Shown in pieces: positions 34,188 to 43,692 of a stretch of 64,000 nucleotides of DNA. This DNA comes from Pseudomonas eucalypticola. Lineage in GTDB: Bacteria > Pseudomonadota > Gammaproteobacteria > Pseudomonadales > Pseudomonadaceae. The first letter of the stretch is position 1. Every line of letters begins with the position of its first letter. The notes below the pieces were generated by a model. The model searched no databases. It was given only the letters and a program-made list of their open reading frames with translations, and had not been told where the DNA came from. The position numbers were made by a program, and so were the translations under genes. The stretch covers positions 5,302,501 to 5,366,500 of the forward strand of contig NZ_CP056030.1 in assembly GCF_013374995.1 (NCBI RefSeq). The letters are read 5' to 3'.

Positions 34188-35516
34188 ATGACTCACATGC
34201 CCCTGGCCACCGCTGGCCTGCTGGCCATCGCCGTCTCGCTCGCCGGTTGCGACGACAGCAAGCAGGAACAGGCGCCCGCGACGCAGGCGACCGCCGCCAG
34301 CGCCGCAGCCACGGGCGGTGTCGGGGTTGACGAAGCCGCGGCCCGAGCAGTGGTGGCGCATTATGCCGACCTGGCCCTGGCGGTATTCACCGACGCCCAC
34401 ACTGGCGCCGTGGCGCTGCAGGCGGCGATCGACGCCTTCCTTGCCAAGCCGGATGACAACACGCTCGACGCGGCACGCCAGGCCTGGGTCGCGGCCCGCG
34501 TGCCCTACCTGCAAAGCGAGGTATTCCGGTTCGCCAACCCCATCGTTGATGACTGGGAAGGCCAGGTGAATGCCTGGCCGCTGGACGAAGGCCTGATCGA
34601 CTACGTCGACACCAGCTACGAGTCGGCGTTGGGCAACCCGGCCGCCAAGGCCAACATCATCGCCAACGCGCATATCCAGATCGGCGAGGACAAGGTCGAC
34701 ATCACCGAAATCACCCCCGAGTCATTGGCCAGCCTCAACGAACTGGGCGGTTCGGAAGCCAACGTGGCCACCGGGTACCACGCCATCGAGTTCCTGTTGT
34801 GGGGCCAGGACCTGAACGGCACCGGCCCCGGCGCGGGCAACCGACCGGCGTCCGACTACCGGCTGGGGCCCGACGCCACTGGCGGCCACAACGATCGCCG
34901 CCGGGCCTACCTGAGCGCTGTGACCCGCCTGCTGGTGTCCGACCTGCAGGACATGACCCAGCAATGGAAAGCCGGGGTCGCCGACAACTACCGCGCCAGC
35001 CTGGAAGCGGAACCAGGGCGCAACGGCCTGCGCAAGATGCTGTTCGGCATGGGCAGCCTGTCGCTGGGCGAACTGGCGGGCGAGCGGATGAAGGTGTCTT
35101 TGGAAGCCAACTCGCCAGAAGACGAGCACGATTGCTTCAGCGACAACACGCACCACTCCCACTACTACGACGCGCTGGGCATTCGTAATATCTACCTGGG
35201 GGAGTACACGCGCCTGGACGGCAGTCGCTTGAGCGGTCCGAGTCTTTCGGCGCTGGTGGCCAAGGCCGACCCGGCGAGCGATGCCAGCCTGCGTGCCGAC
35301 CTGGACGCCACGCAGGCCCGCTTGCAGGCCATCGTCGACCGCGCGAACGGCGGCGAGCACTACGACCAGCTGATCGCCGTGGGCAACGAAGCCGGTCATC
35401 AGCTGGTACGCGAAGCCATCAGCGCGCTGGTGCGGCAGACGGCGGCCATCGAGAACGCGGCTGGCAAGCTGGGCATCAGCGACCTGAACCCGGACACGGC
35501 TGACCATAACTTCTAG
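34188..35516 (+). CDS. Imelysin-family lipoprotein, first copy
   Basis: 442-residue imelysin-like (peptidase M75/ICMP) protein, exported and lipidated (lipobox SLAGC). The conserved GxHxxE motif is GYHAIEFLLWG near residue 205. Such proteins are iron-regulated, periplasm-facing and linked to iron uptake; peptidase activity is doubtful for the family. The ATG follows AGGATATCGCC. It is the first of four co-directional genes (imelysin, DUF1111, imelysin, DUF1513), resembling PA4370-PA4373 in layout (recalled). Confidence 0.9.
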   Translation: MTHMPLATAGLLAIAVSLAGCDDSKQEQAPATQATAASAAATGGVGVDEAAARAVVAHYADLALAVFTDAHTGAVALQAAIDAFLAKPDDNTLDAARQAWVAARVPYLQSEVFRFANPIVDDWEGQVNAWPLDEGLIDYVDTSYESALGNPAAKANIIANAHIQIGEDKVDITEITPESLASLNELGGSEANVATGYHAIEFLLWGQDLNGTGPGAGNRPASDYRLGPDATGGHNDRRRAYLSAVTRLLVSDLQDMTQQWKAGVADNYRASLEAEPGRNGLRKMLFGMGSLSLGELAGERMKVSLEANSPEDEHDCFSDNTHHSHYYDALGIRNIYLGEYTRLDGSRLSGPSLSALVAKADPASDASLRADLDATQARLQAIVDRANGGEHYDQLIAVGNEAGHQLVREAISALVRQTAAIENAAGKLGISDLNPDTADHNF

Positions 35517-35543
35517 CCCCTGCCCTTTTGCCATGGATTGCCA

Positions 35544-36956
35544 ATGTCGTCTGCCCCCCACTTCGGCGCCACGTTACTGACCCTGTGCCTGACAGGCTGC
35601 GGCGATAGCGTGCGCCTGGGGGTGGAGGAGCCCGGGGAAGCCTTGGCAGGCGGTACCACCACGGTGTGGCGTGGTGACGTCAACGCCTTCGCCCAGCCTT
35701 CGGCCAACCTGTCGGGGGAACGCCGGGTGGACTTCAGCGCCGGCAACAGTTTCTTTCGCAGCCCGTGGGTCATAGCCCCCGCGACCACGATCGCCCGCGA
35801 CGGCCTGGGCCCGCTATTCAACAGCAATGCCTGCCAGAACTGCCATATCAAGGATGGCCGCGGCCACCCGCCCGAGCCGGATGCCAGCAGCGCGGTATCG
35901 ATGCTGGTGCGCGTGTCCATTCCCGACACGGCGGCCCAGGCGCACGTCATCCAGCGCCTGGGTGTCAACCCCGAACCGGTGTACGGCACCCAACTGCAGG
36001 ACATGGCGATTCCCGGGGTCGCCCCGGAGGCCAAGGTACGAGTGGAATATGACCTGGTGCCCGTCACTTTCGACGACGGCACCCGGGTCGAGTTGCGCAA
36101 GCCGCGCCTGGTACTGAGCCAACTGGGCTATGGGCCGCTGCACCCCGATGCGCGCCTTTCGGCCCGCGTCGCGCCCCCGATGATCGGCCTGGGCCTGCTG
36201 GAGGCCATTCCCGAATCCGCGCTTCTAGCCAACGCCGAGGCTCAGGCGGCCCAGGCCGACGGCGTTCATGGCCAGCCCAACTGGGTGTGGGACGGCGCCC
36301 AGGGCAGAACCGTGATCGGCCGCTTTGGCTGGAAAGCTGGCCAGCCTACCCTTGCCCAGCAGAATGCCCACGCGTTTGCCAACGACCTGGGGCTGACTAC
36401 CCGCCAGTTGCCCGATGCGCCCTGCACGGCGGCCCAGTTCGAGTGCCTGGTCGCGCCCCACGGCGGCGCCCCGGAGGTGAGCGAAAACATCGAACGCCTG
36501 GTGCTGTTCTACACCCGCAACGTGGCGGTACCGGCACGCCGGGACGTCAACACCCCCCAGGTTCTGGCCGGCAAACAACTCTTCCACCAGGCCGGCTGCC
36601 AGACCTGCCATGTGCCCCAATACACCACCGCCGCTGACGCTGCCGAACCGGAACTGGCGAACCAGCGCATTCGCCCCTACACCGACCTGCTGCTGCATGA
36701 CATGGGGCCGGGGCTGGCGGACCAGCGCAGCGAGTTCACCGCCACTGGCCAACAATGGCGCACCGCGCCGCTGTGGGGCATGGGCTTGAGCGAGGCGGTC
36801 AGCGGCCATACGCAGTACCTGCACGACGGCCGCGCGCGTGACGCCATGGAGGCCATTTTATGGCACGACGGCGAGGCTAACTCGTCGCGCCGCCATGTGT
36901 TGTCGTTCAATGCCGGGCAGCGCGCGGCGCTGCTGGCGTTTTTGAATTCACTGTAA
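35544..36956 (+). CDS. Di-haem thiol-oxidoreductase-like protein (DUF1111)
   Basis: 470-residue exported protein with an N-terminal lipoprotein-like signal (LLTLCLTGC) and two c-type haem sites, CQNCH near residue 97 and CQTCH near 353. The family is related to MauG/di-haem peroxidases. The start is the ATG at 35544; the Shine-Dalgarno is poor, so translation may depend on the imelysin gene 27 bases upstream. Together with imelysins it forms a conserved iron-linked cluster; the substrate is unknown. Confidence 0.9.
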   Translation: MSSAPHFGATLLTLCLTGCGDSVRLGVEEPGEALAGGTTTVWRGDVNAFAQPSANLSGERRVDFSAGNSFFRSPWVIAPATTIARDGLGPLFNSNACQNCHIKDGRGHPPEPDASSAVSMLVRVSIPDTAAQAHVIQRLGVNPEPVYGTQLQDMAIPGVAPEAKVRVEYDLVPVTFDDGTRVELRKPRLVLSQLGYGPLHPDARLSARVAPPMIGLGLLEAIPESALLANAEAQAAQADGVHGQPNWVWDGAQGRTVIGRFGWKAGQPTLAQQNAHAFANDLGLTTRQLPDAPCTAAQFECLVAPHGGAPEVSENIERLVLFYTRNVAVPARRDVNTPQVLAGKQLFHQAGCQTCHVPQYTTAADAAEPELANQRIRPYTDLLLHDMGPGLADQRSEFTATGQQWRTAPLWGMGLSEAVSGHTQYLHDGRARDAMEAILWHDGEANSSRRHVLSFNAGQRAALLAFLNSL

Positions 36957-36975
36957 GCCCAGCCGGGAGCTTCGC

Positions 36976-38040
36976 ATGTTTCGTCCCACCCTGTTATTCA
37001 CCAGCCTCGCCGCCCTGGTTCTGGGCGCCTGCACCCCGCAGGACCAGCAGGCGGCTACCAGCGCGGCGATTGCCGAACAGGTGATACTGCCCAGTTACAA
37101 CCGCTGGGCCGACGCCGACCGGCAGTTGGCCGTCAGCGCCCTGGCCTATTGCCAAGGCAGTGCCAGCCTGGACACCGCCCGTGCAGACTTCCTCCATGCC
37201 CAGCGCGCCTGGGCGCAGTTGCAGCCGCTGCTGATCGGCCCCCTCGCCGAAGGCAACCGCACATGGCAGGTGCAGTTCTGGCCCGACAAGAAAAACCTGG
37301 TGGGGCGCCAGGTGGACCAACTGGTGAACGCATCGACGCCGGTGGACGCCAGCCAGCTGGCCAGCGCCAGCGTGGTGGTGCAGGGGCTGTCGGCTTACGA
37401 GTACATCCTGTTCGACGCCCGCCTTGATCTGGCCGACGCCGGTCAGAAGGCTCGATACTGCCCCTTGCTGATAGCCATCGGCGAACATCAGAAGACCCTC
37501 GCCGAGAGCATCCTGGCCCAGTGGAACAGCCCCCAGGGCATGCTCTGGGAACTGAGCCACTTCCCCAACCCGCGCTACGCCGACGGCCACGAGGCCATCG
37601 CCGACCTGCTGCGGACCCAGGTCACCGCACTGGACACGCTGAAGAAAAAGCTCGGCACCCCACTCGGCCGGCAGAGCAAGGGTATTGCCCAACCGCTGCA
37701 GGCCGAAGCGTGGCGCAGCCAGGCATCATTGGCGAACCTGGCCGCCAGCCTGGACGCTGCCCAGGCCGTGTGGCAAGGCGTGGACGGCCAAGGCTTGCGC
37801 CGCTTGCTGGGCAAAGAGCAAAAGGGGCTGGCTGAACGCCTGGATGCGGCGTACGTGGCGGCGCAGACACTGCTTGCGCAGCACCCGCGCCCCTTGGCCG
37901 AGTTGCTGGCCGATCCCCAGGGCCGCCAGCAACTGGAAACCCTTTACGACCGCCTCAATACCCTGCACCGGCTGCATGAAGGCGAGCTGGCCAAGGCACT
38001 GGGCATCGCCCTGGGCTTCAACGCCAACGACGGGGACTGA
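36976..38040 (+). CDS. Imelysin-family lipoprotein, second copy
   Basis: 354-residue imelysin-like protein with lipobox LVLGAC. It is shorter and diverged from the first copy. The GxHxxE position reads GLSAYEYILFD near residue 139, so the His is replaced by Ala. This suggests a structural or binding role instead of metal-dependent catalysis. RBS GGGAG precedes the ATG. The stop is 2 bases before the DUF1513 gene. Confidence 0.87.
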   Translation: MFRPTLLFTSLAALVLGACTPQDQQAATSAAIAEQVILPSYNRWADADRQLAVSALAYCQGSASLDTARADFLHAQRAWAQLQPLLIGPLAEGNRTWQVQFWPDKKNLVGRQVDQLVNASTPVDASQLASASVVVQGLSAYEYILFDARLDLADAGQKARYCPLLIAIGEHQKTLAESILAQWNSPQGMLWELSHFPNPRYADGHEAIADLLRTQVTALDTLKKKLGTPLGRQSKGIAQPLQAEAWRSQASLANLAASLDAAQAVWQGVDGQGLRRLLGKEQKGLAERLDAAYVAAQTLLAQHPRPLAELLADPQGRQQLETLYDRLNTLHRLHEGELAKALGIALGFNANDGD

Positions 38041-38042
38041 GC

Positions 38043-39098
38043 ATGGGCTTGGCACAGTGGTTCAAGACCTTGCTCACCCCCACGGCCACACCGCTGTTAC
38101 TGTCGGCGCGCGACGACGGCGAAGGCCACCATTACGCCGTTGGTTACCGCCTCGATGGCCGGCAGGTGTTCGCCACCCGTGTCAGCCAGCGCTGCCACGC
38201 CATCGTCCAGCATCCCCGGCTTCCCCTGGCACTGTTCGTGGCGCGGCGCCCCGGCACCGAAAGCTACCTGCTGGACCTGCGCGATGGACGCCTGGTGCAC
38301 ACCGTGAACACCCCGCCCGACCGCCATTTCCAGGGGCATGCCGTGGTCCATGCGAGCGGCGAATGGCTGTACACCACGGAAAACGACACCCGCGAGCCCG
38401 GCCGGGGTGTCATCGGTGTGTACCGCTTCGACGGGCCACGCCTGGTCCGCCACGGCGAGCTCCCCAGCCATGGCATCGGCCCCCATGAACTGGCCTGGAT
38501 GCCCGACGGCGAGACCCTGGTGGTGGCCAACGGCGGCATTCGCACCGAAGCCGAGAGCCGGGTGGAGATGAACCTCGACGCCATGGCCCCCAGCCTGGTG
38601 CTGATGGGCCGTGACGGAACATGCCTGAGCCAGGAAACCCTGGCACAGCCGATGAACAGCGTACGCCACTTGGCCGTCGCGAACGACGGCACCGTGCTGG
38701 CCTGCCAGCAGTACATGGGCGATGCCGAACACGGCGCACCGCTGCTGGCGGTCAAGCGTCCGGGGCAGGCAATGCAACCCTTCCCGGTCAGCGAGCGGCA
38801 ACTGCGGCTGATGGCCCATTACACCGCCAGCGTCGCCGTGCACGACGGCTTGCGCCTGGTGGCGCTGACCGCGCCGCGTGCCAACCGGTTTTTCGCCTGG
38901 GACCTGGATACCGGCGCCGAGCGCCTCGAAGTCAGCATGCCCGACTGTGCGGGCGTAGCGGCGGTAGCGGATGGCTTCGTGGTCACTTCCGGCCAGGGCC
39001 GCGCCCGCCTGTTCGATTGCCGCGGCCCTGCCCCGCTGGGCCGCGCCCTGAAACTGCCCGCCGGCTACTGGGACAACCACCTGCACCGCGCCGGTTAG
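38043..39098 (+). CDS. DUF1513 beta-propeller-like protein
   Basis: 351-residue DUF1513 protein with repeating beta-rich blocks (HAIVQHPRLPLALFVARRPG, GHAVVHASGEWLYTTEND, GPHELAWMPDGETLVVANGG), typical of a seven-bladed propeller. No signal peptide of normal form is seen, but a hydrophobic N-terminal stretch may allow Tat or other export; related proteins often have Tat signals. It is the last gene of the imelysin cluster. Confidence 0.87.
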   Translation: MGLAQWFKTLLTPTATPLLLSARDDGEGHHYAVGYRLDGRQVFATRVSQRCHAIVQHPRLPLALFVARRPGTESYLLDLRDGRLVHTVNTPPDRHFQGHAVVHASGEWLYTTENDTREPGRGVIGVYRFDGPRLVRHGELPSHGIGPHELAWMPDGETLVVANGGIRTEAESRVEMNLDAMAPSLVLMGRDGTCLSQETLAQPMNSVRHLAVANDGTVLACQQYMGDAEHGAPLLAVKRPGQAMQPFPVSERQLRLMAHYTASVAVHDGLRLVALTAPRANRFFAWDLDTGAERLEVSMPDCAGVAAVADGFVVTSGQGRARLFDCRGPAPLGRALKLPAGYWDNHLHRAG

Positions 39099-39233
39099 TG
39101 GCCGTAGGGCCGCTTGCTGCCCGCGCGGGGCAACCGAAACAGAGGTAATATCCAGCAACACAGCGCGTTGGCATAAAGCGCTGTACGGGAATAATGTGCT
39201 GCACTCTTCGTCTGCTCTCCAAGGAAAAGGAAT

Positions 39234-40361
39234 ATGCTGCGTCGCCGCATGCTGATCATGTTGGGCATCGTGCTGCTCGTCGTGCTGGTGCTGGGTGGCT
39301 ACAAGGCCTTTTCCGTGTACCGGCAGATCCAGCAGTTCACCGCGCCAAAGCCGCCCGTGGCCGTCGCCGTAGCCACCGCCACCGAGCGCGCCTGGCAATC
39401 GCGCCTGCCGGCGGTTGGCAGCCTGAAGGCGCTGCAGGGCGTCAACCTGAGCCTGGAGGTTGCGGGTACCGTGCGCAGCATCCAGTTCGATTCCGGCCAG
39501 CAGGTCAAAGCCGGCCAGCCGCTGCTGCAACTCGACAGCGACGTCGAAACCGCCCTGCTCGGTACCGCCCAGGCCGACCTGGGCCTGGCCCAGGTAGACT
39601 ACGGCCGCGGCGCCCAGCTGGTAGACAGCCGGGCAATTTCACGGGGCGAATTCGACCGGCTCAACGCCGTACTGCTCAAGAACAAGGCCACCGTGGCCCA
39701 GCTCAAGGCCAGCCTGGCGAAGAAGAATATCGTCGCCCCGTTCAGCGGCACCATCGGCATTCGCAGGGTGGACGTGGGCGACTACCTGGCCAGCGGCACG
39801 GTCATCGCCACCCTCCAGGACCTCAGCAGCCTGTACGTGGACTTCTACGTCGCCGAGCAGGTCATCCCCCAGGTTCACCTGGACCAACCGGTGCGGGTGA
39901 CAGTCGCCGCGTGGCCGGGGCAGACCTTCGAAGGCCGCATCAGCGCCCTGAACCCCAAGGTGGAAGACAGTACCCGCAACATCCTCATCCGCGCGACGCT
40001 GGCCAACCCCCAGGGCAAGCTGTTGCCCGGGATGTTCGCCAACCTGCAGATCGTGCTGCCACAACCCAGGACCGAAGTGGTCGTACCCGAAAGCGCCGTG
40101 GCCTACACCCTGTACGGCAACTCGCTGTACGTGATCGGTGAAAAGCATGAAGCCGACGGCAAGCCCAGCACCGACGCCCAGGGCAAACCGGTGTTGATCG
40201 CCGAGCGCCGCTTCGTGGACACCGGCGAGCGCCGCGACGGCGTCGTCATCATCAGCAAGGGCCTCAAGGCCGGCGAACAGGTGGTCACCGGCGGCCAACT
40301 GAAACTTACCAACGGCGCGTCCGTCAGCGTCAACCCCGACCAGACTCAGCCCAACCACTGA
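39234..40361 (+). CDS. RND efflux periplasmic adaptor, MexV-like
   Basis: 375-residue membrane fusion protein. An N-terminal membrane anchor (about 6-25) is followed by a lipoyl half (VNLSLEVAGTVRSIQFDSGQQVKAGQPLLQLD), an alpha-hairpin, the second lipoyl half (NIVAPFSGTIGIRRVDVGDYL) and beta-barrel domains. It bridges the RND pump and an outer-membrane channel. The size and place match MexV of P. aeruginosa (recalled). RBS AAGGAAAAGGA. No outer-membrane factor gene follows, so it must use a channel encoded elsewhere. Confidence 0.9.
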   Translation: MLRRRMLIMLGIVLLVVLVLGGYKAFSVYRQIQQFTAPKPPVAVAVATATERAWQSRLPAVGSLKALQGVNLSLEVAGTVRSIQFDSGQQVKAGQPLLQLDSDVETALLGTAQADLGLAQVDYGRGAQLVDSRAISRGEFDRLNAVLLKNKATVAQLKASLAKKNIVAPFSGTIGIRRVDVGDYLASGTVIATLQDLSSLYVDFYVAEQVIPQVHLDQPVRVTVAAWPGQTFEGRISALNPKVEDSTRNILIRATLANPQGKLLPGMFANLQIVLPQPRTEVVVPESAVAYTLYGNSLYVIGEKHEADGKPSTDAQGKPVLIAERRFVDTGERRDGVVIISKGLKAGEQVVTGGQLKLTNGASVSVNPDQTQPNH

Positions 40362-40376
40362 CCCAGGAGAACGGCC

Positions 40377-43300
40377 ATGGCCTTTACCGACCCGTTCATC
40401 CGCCGGCCCGTGCTGGCCAGTGTGATCAGCCTGCTGATCGTGCTGCTGGGGTTCCAGGCTTGGAGCAAGCTGCCCATCCGCCAATACCCGCAGATGGAGA
40501 ACGCCCTGATCACGGTGACCACCGCCTACCCCGGCGCCAACGCCGAAACCATCCAGGGCTATATCACCCAGCCACTGCAGCAAAGCCTGGCCAGTGCCGA
40601 AGGCATCGACTACATGACCTCGGTGAGCCGGCAGAACTTCTCGGTGATTTCCATCTACGCGCGCATTGGTGCCGACAGCGACCGCCTGTTCACGGAATTG
40701 CTGGCCAAGGCCAACGAGGTGAAGAACAAGCTGCCCCAGGACGCCGAAGACCCAGTCCTGAGCAAGGAAGCCGCCGACGCCTCAGCGCTGATGTACATCA
40801 GCTTTTTCAGCGACCAGTTGAACAACCCGCAGATCACCGATTACCTGTCGCGGGTTATCCAGCCCAAGCTGGCGACACTGCCAGGCATGGCCCAGGCCGA
40901 AATCCTGGGCAACCAGGTGTTCGCCATGCGCCTGTGGCTGGACCCGGTGAAACTGGCCGGTTATGGCCTGAGCGCCAACGATGTCACCGACGCGGTACGC
41001 CGCTACAACTTTCTGTCGGCCGCGGGCGAGGTGAAGGGCGAATACATCGTCACCAGCATCAACGCCACCACCGACCTGAAGTCCACCGAAGGCTTCGCCG
41101 CCATCCCGCTCAAGACAGACGGCGACAGCCGGGTGCTGCTGGGTGACGTGGCGCGTGTGCAGATGGGGGCGGAAAACTACGACACCGTCAGTTCATTCAA
41201 TGGCACGCCTTCGGTTTATATCGGCATCAAGGCTACGCCTGGCGCCAACCCGCTGGACGTGATCCGCGAAGTGCGCAAGCTGATGCCTGAGCTCGAGGCG
41301 CAACTACCGCCCAACCTCAAGGCATCCATCGCCTACGACGCCACCCTGTTCATCCAGGCCTCCATCGACGAAGTGGTCAAGACCCTCTTCGAGGCGGTGC
41401 TGATCGTGGTTGTGGTGGTGTTCCTGTTCCTCGGCGCCCTGCGCTCGGTGGTCATCCCCGTGATCACCATTCCGCTGTCGATGATCGGTGTGCTGTTCTT
41501 CATGCAACTGATGGGGTATTCCATCAACCTGCTGACCCTGCTGGCCATGGTGCTGGCAATCGGCCTGGTGGTGGACGACGCCATCGTGGTCGTCGAGAAC
41601 ATCCACCGTCATATCGAGGAAGGCCGCAGCCCGTTCGACGCCGCCCTGGAAGGTGCCCGTGAAATCGCCATGCCGGTGGTGTCCATGACCATCACCCTGG
41701 CCGCCGTTTACGCGCCCATCGGTTTCCTGGAAGGGCTCACTGGCGCGTTGTTCAAGGAATTCGCCTTGACGCTGGCCGGCGCCGTGGTCATTTCCGGCGT
41801 GGTTGCACTGACGCTGTCGCCCATGATGTGCGCCTTGCTCCTGCGTGCCGACACCAACCCCAAGGGTTTGGCGCACCGCCTGGACCAGGTCTTCGAGCGC
41901 CTCAAGCAACGTTACCAGCGCATGCTGCACGCCACCCTGCAGACCCGCCCGGTGGTGGTGGTGTTCGCGGTGATCGTGCTGGGCCTGATTCCGGTGTTCC
42001 TCAAGTTCACCCAGTCGGAGCTGGCGCCCAACGAAGATCAGGGCATCATCTTCATGATGGCCACGGCGCCGCAACCCACCAACCTCGACTACCTGAACAC
42101 CTACACCAACCAGTTCCTGACCATTTTCAAGGACTTCCCCGAGTACTACTCATCATTCCAGATCAACGGCTTCAACGGCGTGCAATCGGGTATCGGCGGC
42201 TTCCTGCTCAAGCCGTGGAACGAACGCAACCGCACGCAGATGGAGCTGCTGCCCGAGGTTCAGGCACGCCTGGCGCAGATCCCCGGGCTACAGATCTTCG
42301 GCTTCAACCTGCCGGCGCTGCCGGGTACCGGGGAAGGCCTGCCTTTCGAGTTCGTGATCAATACGGCGAACGACTACGAGTCGCTGCTGGACGTGGCGCA
42401 ACGGGTCAAGGAGCGCGCCGAAGCCAGTGGCAAGTTCGCATTCCTGGACATTGACCTGGCCTTCGACAAGCCGGAAGTGGTGGTCGACATCGACCGCGCC
42501 AAGGCCGCGCAGATGGGCGTGTCGATGCAAGAGCTGGGCGGCACGCTCGCCACCCTGCTGGGGGAGTCGGAGATCAACCGCTTCACCCTCGATGGGCGCA
42601 GCTACAAGGTCATCGCCCAGGTGGAGCGCGCCTACCGCGACAATCCGGGCTGGCTCAATCAGTATTACGTGCGCAACAACCAGAACGAGTTGCTGCCGCT
42701 GTCAACGTTGATCAGCGTCAGCGACCGTGCCCGGCCGCGTCAGCTCAACCAGTTCCAGCAGCTGAACTCGGCCATCATCCAGGGCTACCCCATCGTCAGC
42801 ATGGGCGAGGCCGTGCAGACCGTGCGCGATATCGCCAGTCAGGAAGCTCCAGCCGGCTTTGCCTTCGACTATGGCAGCAGCGCCCGGCAGTATGTTCAGG
42901 AAGGCAATGCGCTCTGGGTGACCTTCGGGCTGGCGCTGGCGATCATTTTCCTGGTGCTGGCGGCGCAGTTCGAAAGCTTCCGCGACCCGCTGGTGATTCT
43001 GGTCACTGTACCATTGTCGATCTGCGGTGCATTGATCCCGTTGTTCCTGGGCTGGTCAAGCCTGAACATCTACACCCAGGTGGGCCTGGTGACCTTGATC
43101 GGGCTGATCAGCAAGCACGGTATTCTGATCGTGGAGTTCGCCAACCAGTTGCGGCGGGACAAGGGGCTTGGCGTGCGGGAAGCCGTTGAAGAAGCCGCGG
43201 CGATTCGTCTGCGGCCGGTACTGATGACCACCGCGGCGATGGTTTTTGGCATGGTGCCACTGATACTGGCCACAGGTGCTGGCGCGGTAAGCCGTTTCGA

Positions 43301-43406
43301 CATCGGGTTGGTGATCGCCACGGGGATGTCGGTGGGCACGCTGTTCACCCTGTTCGTGCTGCCCTGCGTGTACACGCTGGTGGCCAGACCCGACCGAGCC
43401 GAGTAG
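40377..43406 (+). CDS. RND multidrug efflux pump, MexW-like
   Basis: 1009-residue inner-membrane RND transporter with 12 membrane helices and two large periplasmic loops. TM4 has the proton-relay Asp pair (LAIGLVVDDAIVVVENI). The N-terminus FTDPFIRRPVLASVISLLIVLLG is typical. It starts 15 bases after the adaptor, with CAGGAGAACGGCC before the ATG. Substrates probably include antibiotics and dyes if it is a MexW orthologue. No local regulator gene is present. Confidence 0.93.
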   Translation: MAFTDPFIRRPVLASVISLLIVLLGFQAWSKLPIRQYPQMENALITVTTAYPGANAETIQGYITQPLQQSLASAEGIDYMTSVSRQNFSVISIYARIGADSDRLFTELLAKANEVKNKLPQDAEDPVLSKEAADASALMYISFFSDQLNNPQITDYLSRVIQPKLATLPGMAQAEILGNQVFAMRLWLDPVKLAGYGLSANDVTDAVRRYNFLSAAGEVKGEYIVTSINATTDLKSTEGFAAIPLKTDGDSRVLLGDVARVQMGAENYDTVSSFNGTPSVYIGIKATPGANPLDVIREVRKLMPELEAQLPPNLKASIAYDATLFIQASIDEVVKTLFEAVLIVVVVVFLFLGALRSVVIPVITIPLSMIGVLFFMQLMGYSINLLTLLAMVLAIGLVVDDAIVVVENIHRHIEEGRSPFDAALEGAREIAMPVVSMTITLAAVYAPIGFLEGLTGALFKEFALTLAGAVVISGVVALTLSPMMCALLLRADTNPKGLAHRLDQVFERLKQRYQRMLHATLQTRPVVVVFAVIVLGLIPVFLKFTQSELAPNEDQGIIFMMATAPQPTNLDYLNTYTNQFLTIFKDFPEYYSSFQINGFNGVQSGIGGFLLKPWNERNRTQMELLPEVQARLAQIPGLQIFGFNLPALPGTGEGLPFEFVINTANDYESLLDVAQRVKERAEASGKFAFLDIDLAFDKPEVVVDIDRAKAAQMGVSMQELGGTLATLLGESEINRFTLDGRSYKVIAQVERAYRDNPGWLNQYYVRNNQNELLPLSTLISVSDRARPRQLNQFQQLNSAIIQGYPIVSMGEAVQTVRDIASQEAPAGFAFDYGSSARQYVQEGNALWVTFGLALAIIFLVLAAQFESFRDPLVILVTVPLSICGALIPLFLGWSSLNIYTQVGLVTLIGLISKHGILIVEFANQLRRDKGLGVREAVEEAAAIRLRPVLMTTAAMVFGMVPLILATGAGAVSRFDIGLVIATGMSVGTLFTLFVLPCVYTLVARPDRAE

Positions 43407-43473
43407 CAGCGGACCCGGCCGCGTCCTGACCACCGCGCAGCCCCCGGCACACGCTGAAAAAGCAGGGGACCGG

Positions 43474-43692
43474 TCAGCCGCGGGAGCGCACGCCCTGGGT
43501 CATGCCGAACATGAACAGCAACAGGTCATGGTCAGGCTTGGCATCAGCGTGCACCTTGGGTGTACGGGGCAACGGGCACTGTTGCGCGGCGCTCAGCACG
43601 CCAGGCCGTGGCTGATCCCAGGCGGCCATGGCAGCCGTGGTCACCGCCAGCGCACCTACCAGAAACAAACCTCGAGCAATTTCTAGTTTCAT
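43474..43692 (-). CDS. Small secreted protein downstream of inaA
   Basis: 72-residue protein with a cleavable signal peptide (GLFLVGALAVTTAAMAA) and a short mature part with one Cys. The ATG overlaps the inaA stop as TGATG, so it is coupled to inaA; a GTG one codon earlier is an alternative. Function is unknown. Its place suggests it belongs to the ColR-controlled envelope group. Confidence 0.7.
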   Translation of the reverse strand: MKLEIARGLFLVGALAVTTAAMAAWDQPRPGVLSAAQQCPLPRTPKVHADAKPDHDLLLFMFGMTQGVRSRG

